Assembly: GCA_016296485.1 (NCBI GenBank)
Contig: JAEDJF010000003.1
Span: 1 to 31,963 of the forward strand
Origin: Oscillospiraceae bacterium
GTDB taxonomy: Bacteria; Bacillota; Clostridia; Oscillospirales; Ruminococcaceae
Length of the DNA: 31,963 nucleotides
Direction of reading: 5' to 3'
Shown: piece by piece, positions 15,365 through 22,984 of the stretch
How the letters are laid out: each line of letters starts with the position of its first letter
Position numbering within the stretch: position 1 is the stretch's first letter
The notes under the pieces: generated by a model
Databases searched by the model: none
What the model was told of the DNA's origin: nothing
The model's input: the letters and a program-made list of their open reading frames with translations, nothing else
Program-made: the position numbers and the translations under genes

Positions 15365-16804
15365 TTACTCTGTCATCTCTTTAAGGAAGTTCTGAACGAT
15401 CACTTTTTCGTCGAAATAGACCGTTCCGAAGTCGAGCACCTGGTAATCCTCGTGCCCCTTGCCCGCGAGCACGAGCACGTCGCCGGGCTCGCTGTGCTCA
15501 AGGGCCCATTTTATTGCCTTGAACCTATCCGGCTCGTAGTAAAACGGCACGCCCGAAGCCTCAAGAGCCGGGAGCGTATCCCCGCTTATTTCATCAACGG
15601 GCTCGTTCCGGGGGTTGTCACTGGTGAAAATAATGAAGTCGGACTTCGCTGCGACCGCCGCCGCCATTTTCGGGCGCTTCGTCCGGTCTCGGTTTCCGGC
15701 GCAGCCGAAGAGGGTTACTACCCTTCCCTCGGCGCACTCCCGAACAGAGCTCAGAACCTTTTCAAGGGCGTCGGGTCCGTGGGCAAAGTCGCGTATAACC
15801 GTGAAATCACGCCCGGTGGGAATGACCTCGACCCTTCCCTTTACGCCGGTGCAGGTGTTGAGGTTTTCTACCGCCTCCTCAAAGTCAAGACCGCAGTCAA
15901 TGGCGGCAGCGGCGGCAAGCATCGCGTTGGATACGGAAAATTTTCCGGGCATCGCGAAATTAACTCTTCCGATGAGCCCTTTTCCGACCATTGCGAAGCG
16001 GCAGCCGGATGCGGTGTTTTTGACGTCCCGGGCGGTATAGTCCGCCGCGAGGTCGCTTACGGAAACGGTGGTCACGGGGCATTTTACGCTCGTTGCAAGC
16101 TCTTTTCCGTACTCGTCGTCAACGCAGATAACGGCGCTTTTGCAAAGCTCGAAAAGGCGCTTTTTCGCGTCGAAATAGTTTTCCATTGTTTTATGATAAT
16201 CGAGGTGGTCCTGGGTAAGATTTGTGAAAATCGCCGTTTCAAAATGACATCCCCAAACCCTGTACTGGTCAAGCGCCTGTGACGAAACCTCCATTACAAC
16301 ATATTCGCATCCGGCGCTTTGCATTCTTGAAAAAATGAGGTGGAGCTCCGAGGGGTCCGGCGTAGTGTATTTCGCCGGAAGGGCGACGTCGCCGATGACG
16401 TTTTGTATCGTTCCGATGAGCCCGACCTTTTTCCCGGCGGCTTCGAGGATATGTTTTATCAGATAGGTGATTGTTGTTTTCCCGTTGGTCCCGGTAACGC
16501 CGATGAGCTTCATTTTTTCCGCCGGGCGCCCGTTTATGTTGGCGCACATAACGGCGTAAGCCGCCCGGGTATTGGGCACGAGCACCTGGTTTTCTACGCC
16601 CGTGTCCCGCTCCGCCACTATCCACGACGCGCCGCTTCTTACGGCGGCTTTCGCGTACTCGTGACCGTCAACGGTGGCTCCTTTTATACATACGAAAACC
16701 GAGCCCGGCTCAACCTGTCTTGAATCTCCGGTCACGTTCTTTATTTCCGTATCCTTTATCGTTCCGGTATAGTCAACGTCCCTTAACAGTTCGGATAAAA
16801 GCAA
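15365..16804 (-). CDS. murE: UDP-MurNAc-L-Ala-D-Glu:meso-diaminopimelate ligase MurE
   Basis: A 479-residue cytoplasmic Mur ligase. Motifs: VTGDSRQVEPGSVFV in the N-terminal domain, the P-loop GVTGTNGKTT at 102-111, the carbamylated Lys expected in FDAKKRLF (Lys214), and the third-residue selectivity motif DNPR at 396-399, which marks a meso-diaminopimelate-adding enzyme. The stretch usually read YAHTPDAL is FAHGPDAL here (340-347). The start is TTG at 16804: the perfect GGAGGTGATC seven bases before it decides this, and no ATG fits. It lies 29 bases after the PBP gene. The peptidoglycan is therefore expected to be the DAP type. Confidence 0.97.
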   Translation of the reverse strand: MLLSELLRDVDYTGTIKDTEIKNVTGDSRQVEPGSVFVCIKGATVDGHEYAKAAVRSGASWIVAERDTGVENQVLVPNTRAAYAVMCANINGRPAEKMKLIGVTGTNGKTTITYLIKHILEAAGKKVGLIGTIQNVIGDVALPAKYTTPDPSELHLIFSRMQSAGCEYVVMEVSSQALDQYRVWGCHFETAIFTNLTQDHLDYHKTMENYFDAKKRLFELCKSAVICVDDEYGKELATSVKCPVTTVSVSDLAADYTARDVKNTASGCRFAMVGKGLIGRVNFAMPGKFSVSNAMLAAAAAIDCGLDFEEAVENLNTCTGVKGRVEVIPTGRDFTVIRDFAHGPDALEKVLSSVRECAEGRVVTLFGCAGNRDRTKRPKMAAAVAAKSDFIIFTSDNPRNEPVDEISGDTLPALEASGVPFYYEPDRFKAIKWALEHSEPGDVLVLAGKGHEDYQVLDFGTVYFDEKVIVQNFLKEMTE

Positions 16805-16833
16805 GGGATCACCTCCAAAATGCTGATTATGTA

Positions 16834-19062
16834 TTATTCTCCGCCGTCTTTACCGTCTCCGGTTCCGACGGTAAAGGTGACTTCGACAACGGTGTCGGGA
16901 TATACTTTAGTTCCGGCGGCGGGGTTCTGGCTGTAAGCTACCTGGTCCTTGGCGGACTCGCTTACGCCCACGAGCTTTAACTTGAGCCCCGCTCCGATAA
17001 TGGCGTTATTTACTTCGGTAACGCTCTTTCCGATTACGTCGGGAACCTCAACCTCTTTGGGAATGAGCGCCTCCTCGGTATAGAGCGTTACGGTTCCGCC
17101 GGCGGAAAGCTTAGAGCCGCCCTCCGGGAGCTGGCTCACAACGGTGGTGCCGCTTCCCGAAACGGTCACGGAATAGCCCTGCAAACGAAGGGTCGTAAGG
17201 GCGTCGTGGACGATGTTTCCGGTGACGTCCTTGACCTTTCCGGTCATGGCTTCGAGCTCTTCCTCGGTATAGGAAGGCTCGATGCCCATATAGGGAAGAA
17301 TATCGGAAAGCATCGCGCCGACCACGGGAGCCGCGACGACGGAACCGTAGGGGTTCTCCATCTGCGCCTCATCGAGGAGGAGGAGAATCACTATCTGGGG
17401 GTCGTCGGCGGGAGCAACCGCAAGGAAGGATGAGACGTATTTTTCGACTTCGCCGTCGTTGTTGGTTTTGTCGAGCTTTTCGGAAGTACCGGTCTTACCG
17501 CCGATGCTGTAGCCCGGAACCTTTGCGGTTTTACCGGAGCCTTCGCTTACTACCTTTTCGAGCATCGTCCGGACGATTTCGGAGGTCTCCTCTGAAATCA
17601 CCTGGCGGACGGCGTTGGGTTCGTTTTGAATGACCACCGTTCCGTCGGAGGAAACCACCTGCTCCACGATGTAAGGCTCATAGAGCGTGCCGCCGTTGAC
17701 GGCGGCGCAAACCGCAGTGATAAGCTCAATCGGGGTGACCTTAAAGGTCTGACCGAAGGAGCTTGACGCAAGGTCGATTTCCGACATTGTATCGGGGTCA
17801 TGATATATACTTTTGGCTTCACCGGGAAGGTCTATTCCGGTTTTATCCGTAAGTCCGAAAGCTTCAAAATAATAATTGAAATTGGTAAGACCCATACGAA
17901 GACCTATTGTGATGAACGCCGGGTTGCAGGAGTTCTTGATAGCGTCCGCAAGGGTCTGGTGTCCGTGACCGAAGGTCTTCCAACAGGAGATTTTCCTGTC
18001 GCCGACCTGTATGTATCCGGGACAGTCAAAGGTGTCGCCGAGGACCGTCGTATTGCTCTCAATCGCGGCGGCAAGGGTTATGATTTTGAAAACGGAACCG
18101 GGCTCATAGGGGTCGGAAATTGCTTTGTTGCGCCACTGGTCGAACTGCGCTTCCTGGAGCGCCTCCGCCCGTTCATCCTCCGGGAGGGCATCTATCTGCT
18201 CCTGCACCGAGTCGGCAACAAGGCTGTACTGGTTCGGGTCGAAGTCGCCCTTCGTCGCCATGGCAAGTATCTTTCCGGTGTTGGGGTCCATGGCTATGGC
18301 GCAGGCGCGCTGCTGGACGTCGTGCTCCTTGACGGCAAGCTCAAGGTGTTTTTCAACGAAATACTGTATTCCCTCGTCAATGGTGGTAACAAGGCTGTTG
18401 CCGTCCTCGGAGGAATAGAGCTCGCTGTAATCGAAGGGCATATCGGAGCCCCAGGCGTTCTTTGCCGAAACGATTTTTCCCGAGGTTCCGCTTAAAGTCT
18501 TGTTATAGTAGGCTTCGAGACCGTAAGCGCCGATATTATCGACGTTCACGAAGCCAAGCACGGAGGCAGCAAAGTTTTCGTAAGGATATTTTCTCGAAAC
18601 GTCCTCGTCAAGATGAATGGCGGAAATTTTGTTGTTGGACGCAAAGGTCGTCACTTCTTCCGCAAGGGCTTTGTCTATCCTCTTTTTGATGATCTCGTAG
18701 CCGCTGTTGCGCTCGCATTTTTCCCGGACGTATTCTTCGCTTACGCCGAGTATCTCCGAAAGCCCGGAAACTATGAGTTCTTTCTGGGTGTCGTTTTTGA
18801 TGCTCACCGGGGAAATACACACTGTCCAGGCGGTGGAGCTCATGGCAAGGACGTTGCCGTTTCGGTCATAAATCGTTCCTCTTGTGGCGGAAAGCTCCGT
18901 AACCTGAAGCTGCTGGGAAGCGGCTTCGCGCTGGTACTCCTCGGCGTTCACTATCTGGATATTGAAAAGCCGCACTATCAGCGTCGAGAAGCCCACGAGC
19001 ACCATTATTGCGCCCGCAGCAAGTATTCGTCTTCTTATAATCGCGTTCGGTGATTTACTCAT
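16834..19062 (-). CDS. PASTA-type class B penicillin-binding protein (FtsI/PbpB/SpoVD group)
   Basis: A 742-residue membrane-anchored transpeptidase that cross-links septal peptidoglycan. It has one N-terminal helix (about 12-32), a dimerisation domain with RGTIYDRNGNVLA, and a transpeptidase domain with the three active-site motifs: SVFK (nucleophile Ser323, Lys326), SCN (378-380) and KTGT (523-526). Two PASTA domains close the protein (about 605-662 and 670-732). The architecture matches SpoVD and the vegetative PbpB of Bacillus, which lie side by side there. Here only one such gene is present, so it may serve vegetative division. The ATG at 19062 is 15 bases from the nearest GGAG, a long spacing. 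The 124-base gap to ftsL contains a structured element. Confidence 0.93.
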   Translation of the reverse strand: MSKSPNAIIRRRILAAGAIMVLVGFSTLIVRLFNIQIVNAEEYQREAASQQLQVTELSATRGTIYDRNGNVLAMSSTAWTVCISPVSIKNDTQKELIVSGLSEILGVSEEYVREKCERNSGYEIIKKRIDKALAEEVTTFASNNKISAIHLDEDVSRKYPYENFAASVLGFVNVDNIGAYGLEAYYNKTLSGTSGKIVSAKNAWGSDMPFDYSELYSSEDGNSLVTTIDEGIQYFVEKHLELAVKEHDVQQRACAIAMDPNTGKILAMATKGDFDPNQYSLVADSVQEQIDALPEDERAEALQEAQFDQWRNKAISDPYEPGSVFKIITLAAAIESNTTVLGDTFDCPGYIQVGDRKISCWKTFGHGHQTLADAIKNSCNPAFITIGLRMGLTNFNYYFEAFGLTDKTGIDLPGEAKSIYHDPDTMSEIDLASSSFGQTFKVTPIELITAVCAAVNGGTLYEPYIVEQVVSSDGTVVIQNEPNAVRQVISEETSEIVRTMLEKVVSEGSGKTAKVPGYSIGGKTGTSEKLDKTNNDGEVEKYVSSFLAVAPADDPQIVILLLLDEAQMENPYGSVVAAPVVGAMLSDILPYMGIEPSYTEEELEAMTGKVKDVTGNIVHDALTTLRLQGYSVTVSGSGTTVVSQLPEGGSKLSAGGTVTLYTEEALIPKEVEVPDVIGKSVTEVNNAIIGAGLKLKLVGVSESAKDQVAYSQNPAAGTKVYPDTVVEVTFTVGTGDGKDGGE

Positions 19063-19109
19063 TTTCGGCTTTCTGCGCTCCTTTTACGGAAATTTCATTT
19101 AAAATCGAC

Positions 19110-19167
19110 CTGTCCCCTATTATGAAGACAGCGCCGTCCACCCGTAGTTACGGTTTTTAACGGCGCT
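19110..19167 (-). other. nested inverted repeats between ftsL and the PBP gene
   Basis: An 8-bp outer stem (AGCGCCGT with ACGGCGCT, 19130-19167) encloses a smaller hairpin CCGT-AACT-ACGG. A third repeat (CTGTC with GACAG, 19110-19131) shares two bases with the outer stem, so they may be alternative folds. There is no T run, so this is not a standard terminator. Confidence 0.5.
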
Positions 19168-19186
19168 ACTTGTTCATATTATTGTT

Positions 19187-19672
19187 TCAAAACGGCAAGT
19201 ATTCCGAGATGAAGTCGATTATATCGTTCCAATACTGTTCAACAAGGTATTTTCCGCCGGTTTTTGCAACGGTTATATCGTCTGAATCGGTAAGGTTTAC
19301 GTATTCCACCTGGCTCGAATCAATCTTTGAAAGACCGAGTTTATTCTCGGCTGCTTCCTCGAGCTTTTTGATGGAGGTGCTCGCTTCAAGCTCGCCGCCG
19401 AGCCTTACGTATTCCGCCTCAAGGTGGGTCAGCTCTTTTTGATAAGAGTTTACCTCCGCTGTGAGCTCGGTGAGCACCACCTGGCTGTATATCATAACGG
19501 AGGCAACGGCGATTACCGCGAGCACGCCGAGAATAAGCTTAACGGGCGCAACGGTTTTCGCTTTACGGCGGTTCTTTATAAGGCGAAGTGAACGGGTTTT
19601 AAGTTCACGGTCATGTTCGCTCTCCGTTTTTGCCGCGAAATTGTTGAGATCGTATGCAGCTTCAGCAGACAA
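19187..19672 (-). CDS. ftsL: cell division protein FtsL
   Basis: A 161-residue bitopic membrane protein. It has a basic cytoplasmic N-terminus (RLIKNRRKAKTV), one membrane helix (about 44-66), and a short extracellular coiled coil (LTELTAEVNSYQKELTHLEAEY) followed by the KLGLSKID segment found in FtsL/DivIC proteins. FtsL bridges DivIB/DivIC and the septal synthase. Sequence conservation in this family is low, so the call relies on topology and on its position between rsmH and the PBP gene. The start is TTG at 19672, chosen because AAAGGAGGCGCCGAT precedes it and no ATG fits. Confidence 0.88.
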   Translation of the reverse strand: MSAEAAYDLNNFAAKTESEHDRELKTRSLRLIKNRRKAKTVAPVKLILGVLAVIAVASVMIYSQVVLTELTAEVNSYQKELTHLEAEYVRLGGELEASTSIKKLEEAAENKLGLSKIDSSQVEYVNLTDSDDITVAKTGGKYLVEQYWNDIIDFISEYLPF

Positions 19673-19694
19673 AATCGGCGCCTCCTTTCAAAAA

Positions 19695-20630
19695 TCAGAG
19701 TTTTTCTATAATGCGAAGCTTCGCGCTTCGGCTTCTATGGTTTACTTCAAGTTCTTCGGGCGTAGGCTCTATGGGCTTTCGGCTCACGAGCTTCCCTCTG
19801 GGCGTCTTTCCGCAGATGCAGACCGGAAATTCCGGCGGGCAGGTACAGCCCTTCGTATATTCGGCAAACGCCTGTTTCACCATTCTGTCCTCAAGGGAAT
19901 GGAAGGTGATTATTGCGAACCTTCCGCCCGGGGCAAGCCTTTCGAACGCCCGGTCAAGAGTCTCCGAAAGCCTGTCCAATTCGCCGTTTACGGCAATCCT
20001 TATCGCCTGGAAGGTTTTCCTTGCCGGGTGTCCCTCCTTGCGCCTTACGGCGGCGGGAACGGCGTTTCGGACTATATCCGCAAGCTCGGTGGTGGTTTCT
20101 ATCGGTTTTACCGCTCTCGCGTCAAGAATGGCGTTAACAATTCTCGGGGCAAATTTTTCTTCGCCGTAATCGTAAAGTATCTTTGCGAGCTCCGCGCCGG
20201 AAGCTCCGTTCACAAGGTCATAGGCGGAGAGCCCCTCCTGGCTCATTCTCATATCGAGGGGGGCTTCGCTGTGGTAGCTGAAGCCGCGCTCCGCTTCGTC
20301 AAGCTGGTGGGAGCTCACGCCGAGGTCGAGGAGCACCCCGTCCACCTTATCTATCCCGAGGCTGTCGAGCACGGCGGGAATTTCCGCGAAGTCGGAACGG
20401 ATAACGGTAGCGCAGGGGTATTTTGAAAGGCGCTCCGTCGCCGTCGCTATGGCGTCCGGGTCTTTATCGAGGGCGATGAGCCTTCCGGTCGTAAGGCGCT
20501 TCGCAATCTCGGAGGAATGTCCCGCGCCGCCGGCGGTCCCGTCGACGTAAATTCCATCAGGCTTAATATTGAGCCCCTCTATACTTTCGTTGAGAAGCAC
20601 GGAAACGTGCTGAAAATTACATTCGCTCAT
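19695..20630 (-). CDS. rsmH: 16S rRNA (cytosine-1402-N4) methyltransferase RsmH (MraW)
   Basis: A 311-residue S-adenosylmethionine-dependent enzyme that methylates C1402 of 16S rRNA in the ribosomal P site. It begins HVSVLLNESIEGL and carries the SAM loop YVDGTAGGAGHSSEI, then LLDLGVSSHQLDEAERGFS, the QAIRIAVNGEL segment and the C-terminal KLVSRKPIEPTPEE with RSAKLRIIEK, all diagnostic of RsmH. The ATG at 20630 is chosen because GAGGTAAGGAAT lies before it; a longer frame would overlap mraZ. It follows mraZ by 10 bases. Confidence 0.97.
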   Translation of the reverse strand: MSECNFQHVSVLLNESIEGLNIKPDGIYVDGTAGGAGHSSEIAKRLTTGRLIALDKDPDAIATATERLSKYPCATVIRSDFAEIPAVLDSLGIDKVDGVLLDLGVSSHQLDEAERGFSYHSEAPLDMRMSQEGLSAYDLVNGASGAELAKILYDYGEEKFAPRIVNAILDARAVKPIETTTELADIVRNAVPAAVRRKEGHPARKTFQAIRIAVNGELDRLSETLDRAFERLAPGGRFAIITFHSLEDRMVKQAFAEYTKGCTCPPEFPVCICGKTPRGKLVSRKPIEPTPEELEVNHRSRSAKLRIIEKL

Positions 20631-20640
20631 ATTCCTTACC

Positions 20641-21060
20641 TCAGAATCCGAGCTCATCCATGGCTTCGGCTATGGCGTCGGAATCCATGGAGCTGCTGCG
20701 CTCAATCCAGGTATCTTTGTCCCATATTTCAACGTGGTCGGAGGCGCCGATTACAGCTATATCCTTTTCGATTTTCGCAAAAGCCCGAAGGGTCGGGGTT
20801 ACTACAACCCTTCCCTGTTTGTCGGCGGTTACGACAGAGGCGCTGGAGAACATGAAACGTTTGAGGTCCCGGGCTTTCGCTTTCGGAAGCCCCGCAACGA
20901 CCTCGCTTATTTTTTCCCATTCGGGCATCGAATAAGCGGCAAGACAGCCGTCCAGTCCTTTTGTAATTACGAACTGGTCGCCGAGCTCCTCGCGGAGCTT
21001 CGCGGGAAAATTGACGCGGCCTTTTTCATCAAGGCTGTGAAAATATTCGCCTATATACAC
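20641..21060 (-). CDS. mraZ: transcriptional regulator MraZ
   Basis: A 139-residue protein with two AbrB-like DNA-binding halves. The N-terminal half has YFHSLDEKGRVNFPAKLRE and the second half VVTADKQGRVVVTPTLRAFAKI, the duplicated DxxGR signature of MraZ. MraZ forms a ring and represses its own dcw operon by binding repeats in front of mraZ; such repeats are present at 21105-21129. The start is GTG at 21060, supported by GGAGAGGAGGTAAGACA. It is the first gene of the dcw operon. Confidence 0.97.
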   Translation of the reverse strand: MYIGEYFHSLDEKGRVNFPAKLREELGDQFVITKGLDGCLAAYSMPEWEKISEVVAGLPKAKARDLKRFMFSSASVVTADKQGRVVVTPTLRAFAKIEKDIAVIGASDHVEIWDKDTWIERSSSMDSDAIAEAMDELGF

Positions 21061-21230
21061 TGTCTTACCTCCTCTCCGTTTCGGCGGTTTTTAGGGATAA
21101 TTTACCCACTATTCCCCACCTTTCACCACTTACTTATTATTATAGTGGAAATCACAAAAAATGCAATAGCTTTTTATAAGATTTCACAATTTAATTTTTC
21201 GGCATAATAATGCCAAAAACGAGCTTATAG
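21061..21230 (-). promoter_or_regulatory. mraZ promoter and MraZ operator
   Basis: On the minus strand TTGCAT (21161-21166), a 16-base spacer and TATAAT (21139-21144) form a good sigma-A promoter with AT-rich flanks. Downstream of the -10, three GTGG-type repeats begin at 21129, 21119 and 21109 (GTGGT, GTGGG, GTGGG), exactly 10 bp apart, overlapping the expected transcription start. This is the known layout of MraZ boxes. The rest of this gene-free stretch up to 21363 holds two terminators. Confidence 0.85.
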
Positions 21231-21264
21231 CAAAAATTCCCTGCCGATTTCGGCAGGGAATTTT
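21230..21264 (-). terminator. second terminator-like hairpin downstream of the coiled-coil gene
   Basis: A 15-bp stem (AAAATTCCCTGCCGA and its complement, loop TT) with T residues on the minus side. It lies between the first terminator and the mraZ promoter. Confidence 0.7.
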
Positions 21265-21314
21265 CGGGTACGCGTTCCTGACTCTTTCTTGGCTGTCCGG
21301 TTTTCGCCGGAAAG

Positions 21315-21348
21315 CAAAGAAAAAGCGGACGGCGCTGACGCCGTCCGC
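21315..21348 (-). terminator. intrinsic terminator after the coiled-coil gene
   Basis: A perfect 10-bp stem GCGGACGGCG/CGCCGTCCGC with a four-base loop, followed on the minus strand by TTTTTCTTT. It lies 15 bases after the stop codon of the 21364-21834 gene. Confidence 0.85.
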
Positions 21349-21363
21349 AAATTTAAGTACGGA

Positions 21364-21834
21364 TTACTGTTTGGAGGAGGGCTGCTGCTGTTGCTGGCGG
21401 AAAGCGCTTCTTGTGCCCTTGACTTCATTAAGGGAAGCGGCAAGGGTCTCCTCGGTGTTTTTGAGGATATTGTCCACGAAGTCCTTTGCGGACTGGCGCA
21501 TTTCGCGGCTCTGCTGCTGCGCCTGCTGGGCAATTTCGGCTGCCTTGTTTTTGCTCTGGCGGACTATCTCCTCCTGGTCAACAAGGGCGGCGGCGCGCTT
21601 TTCGGCTCTCGCGATAATTGTCTCCGCCTCTTTCTTGGCGTTGTTGATTATCTCGGTGCGGTCCGCGACAATGGACTGTGCCTGTCTTATCTCCGTGGGC
21701 ATATTGAGGCGCACGTCGTCAAGGAGCTCGCGCACCTTGTCCGCGTCAACGACGCAGCGTCCGCCGGTCAGCGGGAGGGACCAGGAACGGTCGATAAGTT
21801 CATCAAGCTGGTCAAGAATTTCTTCGATAGACAT
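21364..21834 (-). CDS. DivIVA-like or V-ATPase-H-like coiled-coil protein
   Basis: A 156-residue soluble protein without a recognised catalytic motif. It begins SIEEILDQLDELIDRS, then a segment VVDADKVRELLDDVRLNMP, and residues about 50-135 form a long heptad-like helix rich in Ala, Glu, Lys and Gln. The tail is Gln-rich (RQQQQQPSSKQ). Similar genes in gut Clostridia are often labelled ATPase or DivIVA because of the coiled coil; neither is proven. It follows coaD by 28 bases, so it is the last gene of the rsmD-coaD transcript, and two terminators follow. A scaffold or membrane-curvature role next to the division cluster is possible, but the function is unknown. Confidence 0.75.
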   Translation of the reverse strand: MSIEEILDQLDELIDRSWSLPLTGGRCVVDADKVRELLDDVRLNMPTEIRQAQSIVADRTEIINNAKKEAETIIARAEKRAAALVDQEEIVRQSKNKAAEIAQQAQQQSREMRQSAKDFVDNILKNTEETLAASLNEVKGTRSAFRQQQQQPSSKQ

Positions 21835-21862
21835 AAAACATTCCTCCGTTTATATTGATTCG

Positions 21863-22339
21863 TTATTTAAGTCCTTTTTCTATATCCGGGACGATTTCTT
21901 TCGGAACAAAGTCCGAAACGTCGCCGCCGAAAGAAGCGATTTGGCGTATAAGGCTCGAGCTCACGTACATATTCTGCGGGTCGGCGGTCATAAAGACCGT
22001 CTCGACCTCCGGCGCAAGGCTCTTGTTGGCAAGCGCCATCTGGAACTCATAGTCGAAGTCCGAGGAAGAGCGGATTCCCTTGACGATGGCGTTTATCCCG
22101 TTTTGCTTGACGTAGTCGGCCAGAAGTCCGTCCCATTTATCCACTCTCACTCCGGGCACTCCTTTGAGCGCCTTTTCTATCATCGCGCAGCGCTCGTCCG
22201 CCGTGAAAGCGCAGCGCTTGTCCGGGTTCGTCACCACGAGGACGGTTACCTCGTCAAAAAGCTTTGCCGCGCGCATTATTATATCAATATGTCCATTGGT
22301 GACCGGGGAAAAGCTCCCCGGGCATACGGCTTTCTTCAT
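21863..22339 (-). CDS. coaD: phosphopantetheine adenylyltransferase CoaD
   Basis: A 158-residue enzyme of coenzyme A synthesis, joining ATP and 4'-phosphopantetheine to dephospho-CoA. The nucleotidyltransferase motif TNGH is at 14-17, and VKGIRSSSDFDYE and YVSSSLIRQIASFGGDVSDFVP are typical of CoaD. Residue 11 in GSFSPVTNGH is Ser where most CoaD proteins have Asp (GTFDP). Length is normal. It starts 3 bases after the rsmD stop, a tight operon, and the same rsmD-coaD order is common in Firmicutes. Confidence 0.96.
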   Translation of the reverse strand: MKKAVCPGSFSPVTNGHIDIIMRAAKLFDEVTVLVVTNPDKRCAFTADERCAMIEKALKGVPGVRVDKWDGLLADYVKQNGINAIVKGIRSSSDFDYEFQMALANKSLAPEVETVFMTADPQNMYVSSSLIRQIASFGGDVSDFVPKEIVPDIEKGLK

Positions 22340-22342
22340 AGT

Positions 22343-22888
22343 TTAATTTTCCTCACGCCGATAGGCCAGCACTTTGGTGCGACCGTAGCGGTACTCCTTT
22401 ACCTTAACAAGCTCCCCGGCAGTTTCCGGAAGGTCGATATTTTTGGCGGTCTCGCAAAACACCATTCCGCCCGGGCGCATCACCTTTGACACGGCGGGAA
22501 GCGCTACGGGAAGCTGTTCCTCGGCGTAGGGCGGGTCAAGAAACGCGATGTCAAAGCGTTCCATCGCGCTGGAAAGATAGAGCAGAGCGTCCATCGTCTT
22601 TACCCGGGAACGGTCGGCAAAGCCGCAGTTCTTGATATTTTCGGAGATGCATTTTTGCGCCTCCTTCGCCTTGTCAACAAAGACGGCGGTTTTTGCGCCA
22701 CGGGAAAGAGCCTCTATTCCAAGCTGGCCCGAGCCGGCAAAAAGGTCGAGCACGTCAGCGCCCTCGAGAATAAACTGAATCGAGGAGAAAATCCCCTCTT
22801 TGACTTTATCGCCGGTGGGGCGGGTAATGTCTTTCCCCTCCGGGGTAACAAGGCGTTTCCCCTTGGCGGTTCCGGTAATAACTCTCAT
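22343..22888 (-). CDS. rsmD: 16S rRNA (guanine-966-N2) methyltransferase RsmD
   Basis: A 181-residue SAM-dependent methyltransferase that modifies G966 of 16S rRNA. Motifs: RVITGTAKGKRLVTPEG at the start, RPTGDKVKEGIFSSI, the SAM loop VLDLFAGSGQLGIEALSRGA, and the catalytic DPPY in FLDPPYAEEQ. These, with its length and the coaD neighbour, identify RsmD. The start follows GTACGGAGGTATAAAGCCA. It has its own strong promoter and leads the rsmD-coaD-coiled-coil unit. Confidence 0.95.
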   Translation of the reverse strand: MRVITGTAKGKRLVTPEGKDITRPTGDKVKEGIFSSIQFILEGADVLDLFAGSGQLGIEALSRGAKTAVFVDKAKEAQKCISENIKNCGFADRSRVKTMDALLYLSSAMERFDIAFLDPPYAEEQLPVALPAVSKVMRPGGMVFCETAKNIDLPETAGELVKVKEYRYGRTKVLAYRREEN

Positions 22889-22918
22889 TGGCTTTATACC
22901 TCCGTACAGGATATATTT

Positions 22919-22947
22919 ATTATCGTATTTTTCGCATTAAATGTCAA
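22919..22947 (-). promoter_or_regulatory. sigma-A promoter of rsmD-coaD
   Basis: TTGACA (22942-22947), 17 bases, GATAAT (22919-22924) on the minus strand, about 30 bases before the rsmD start. Confidence 0.85.
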
Positions 22948-22984
22948 TGTTATTCTTAATTTTGAAGGGCGGCGGTCCGACGTT

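Noticed and set aside
21225..21533. Small minus-strand frame extending the coiled-coil region through the terminators
   Set aside because: It reads through two terminator hairpins in a different frame from the coiled-coil protein and has no start signal.
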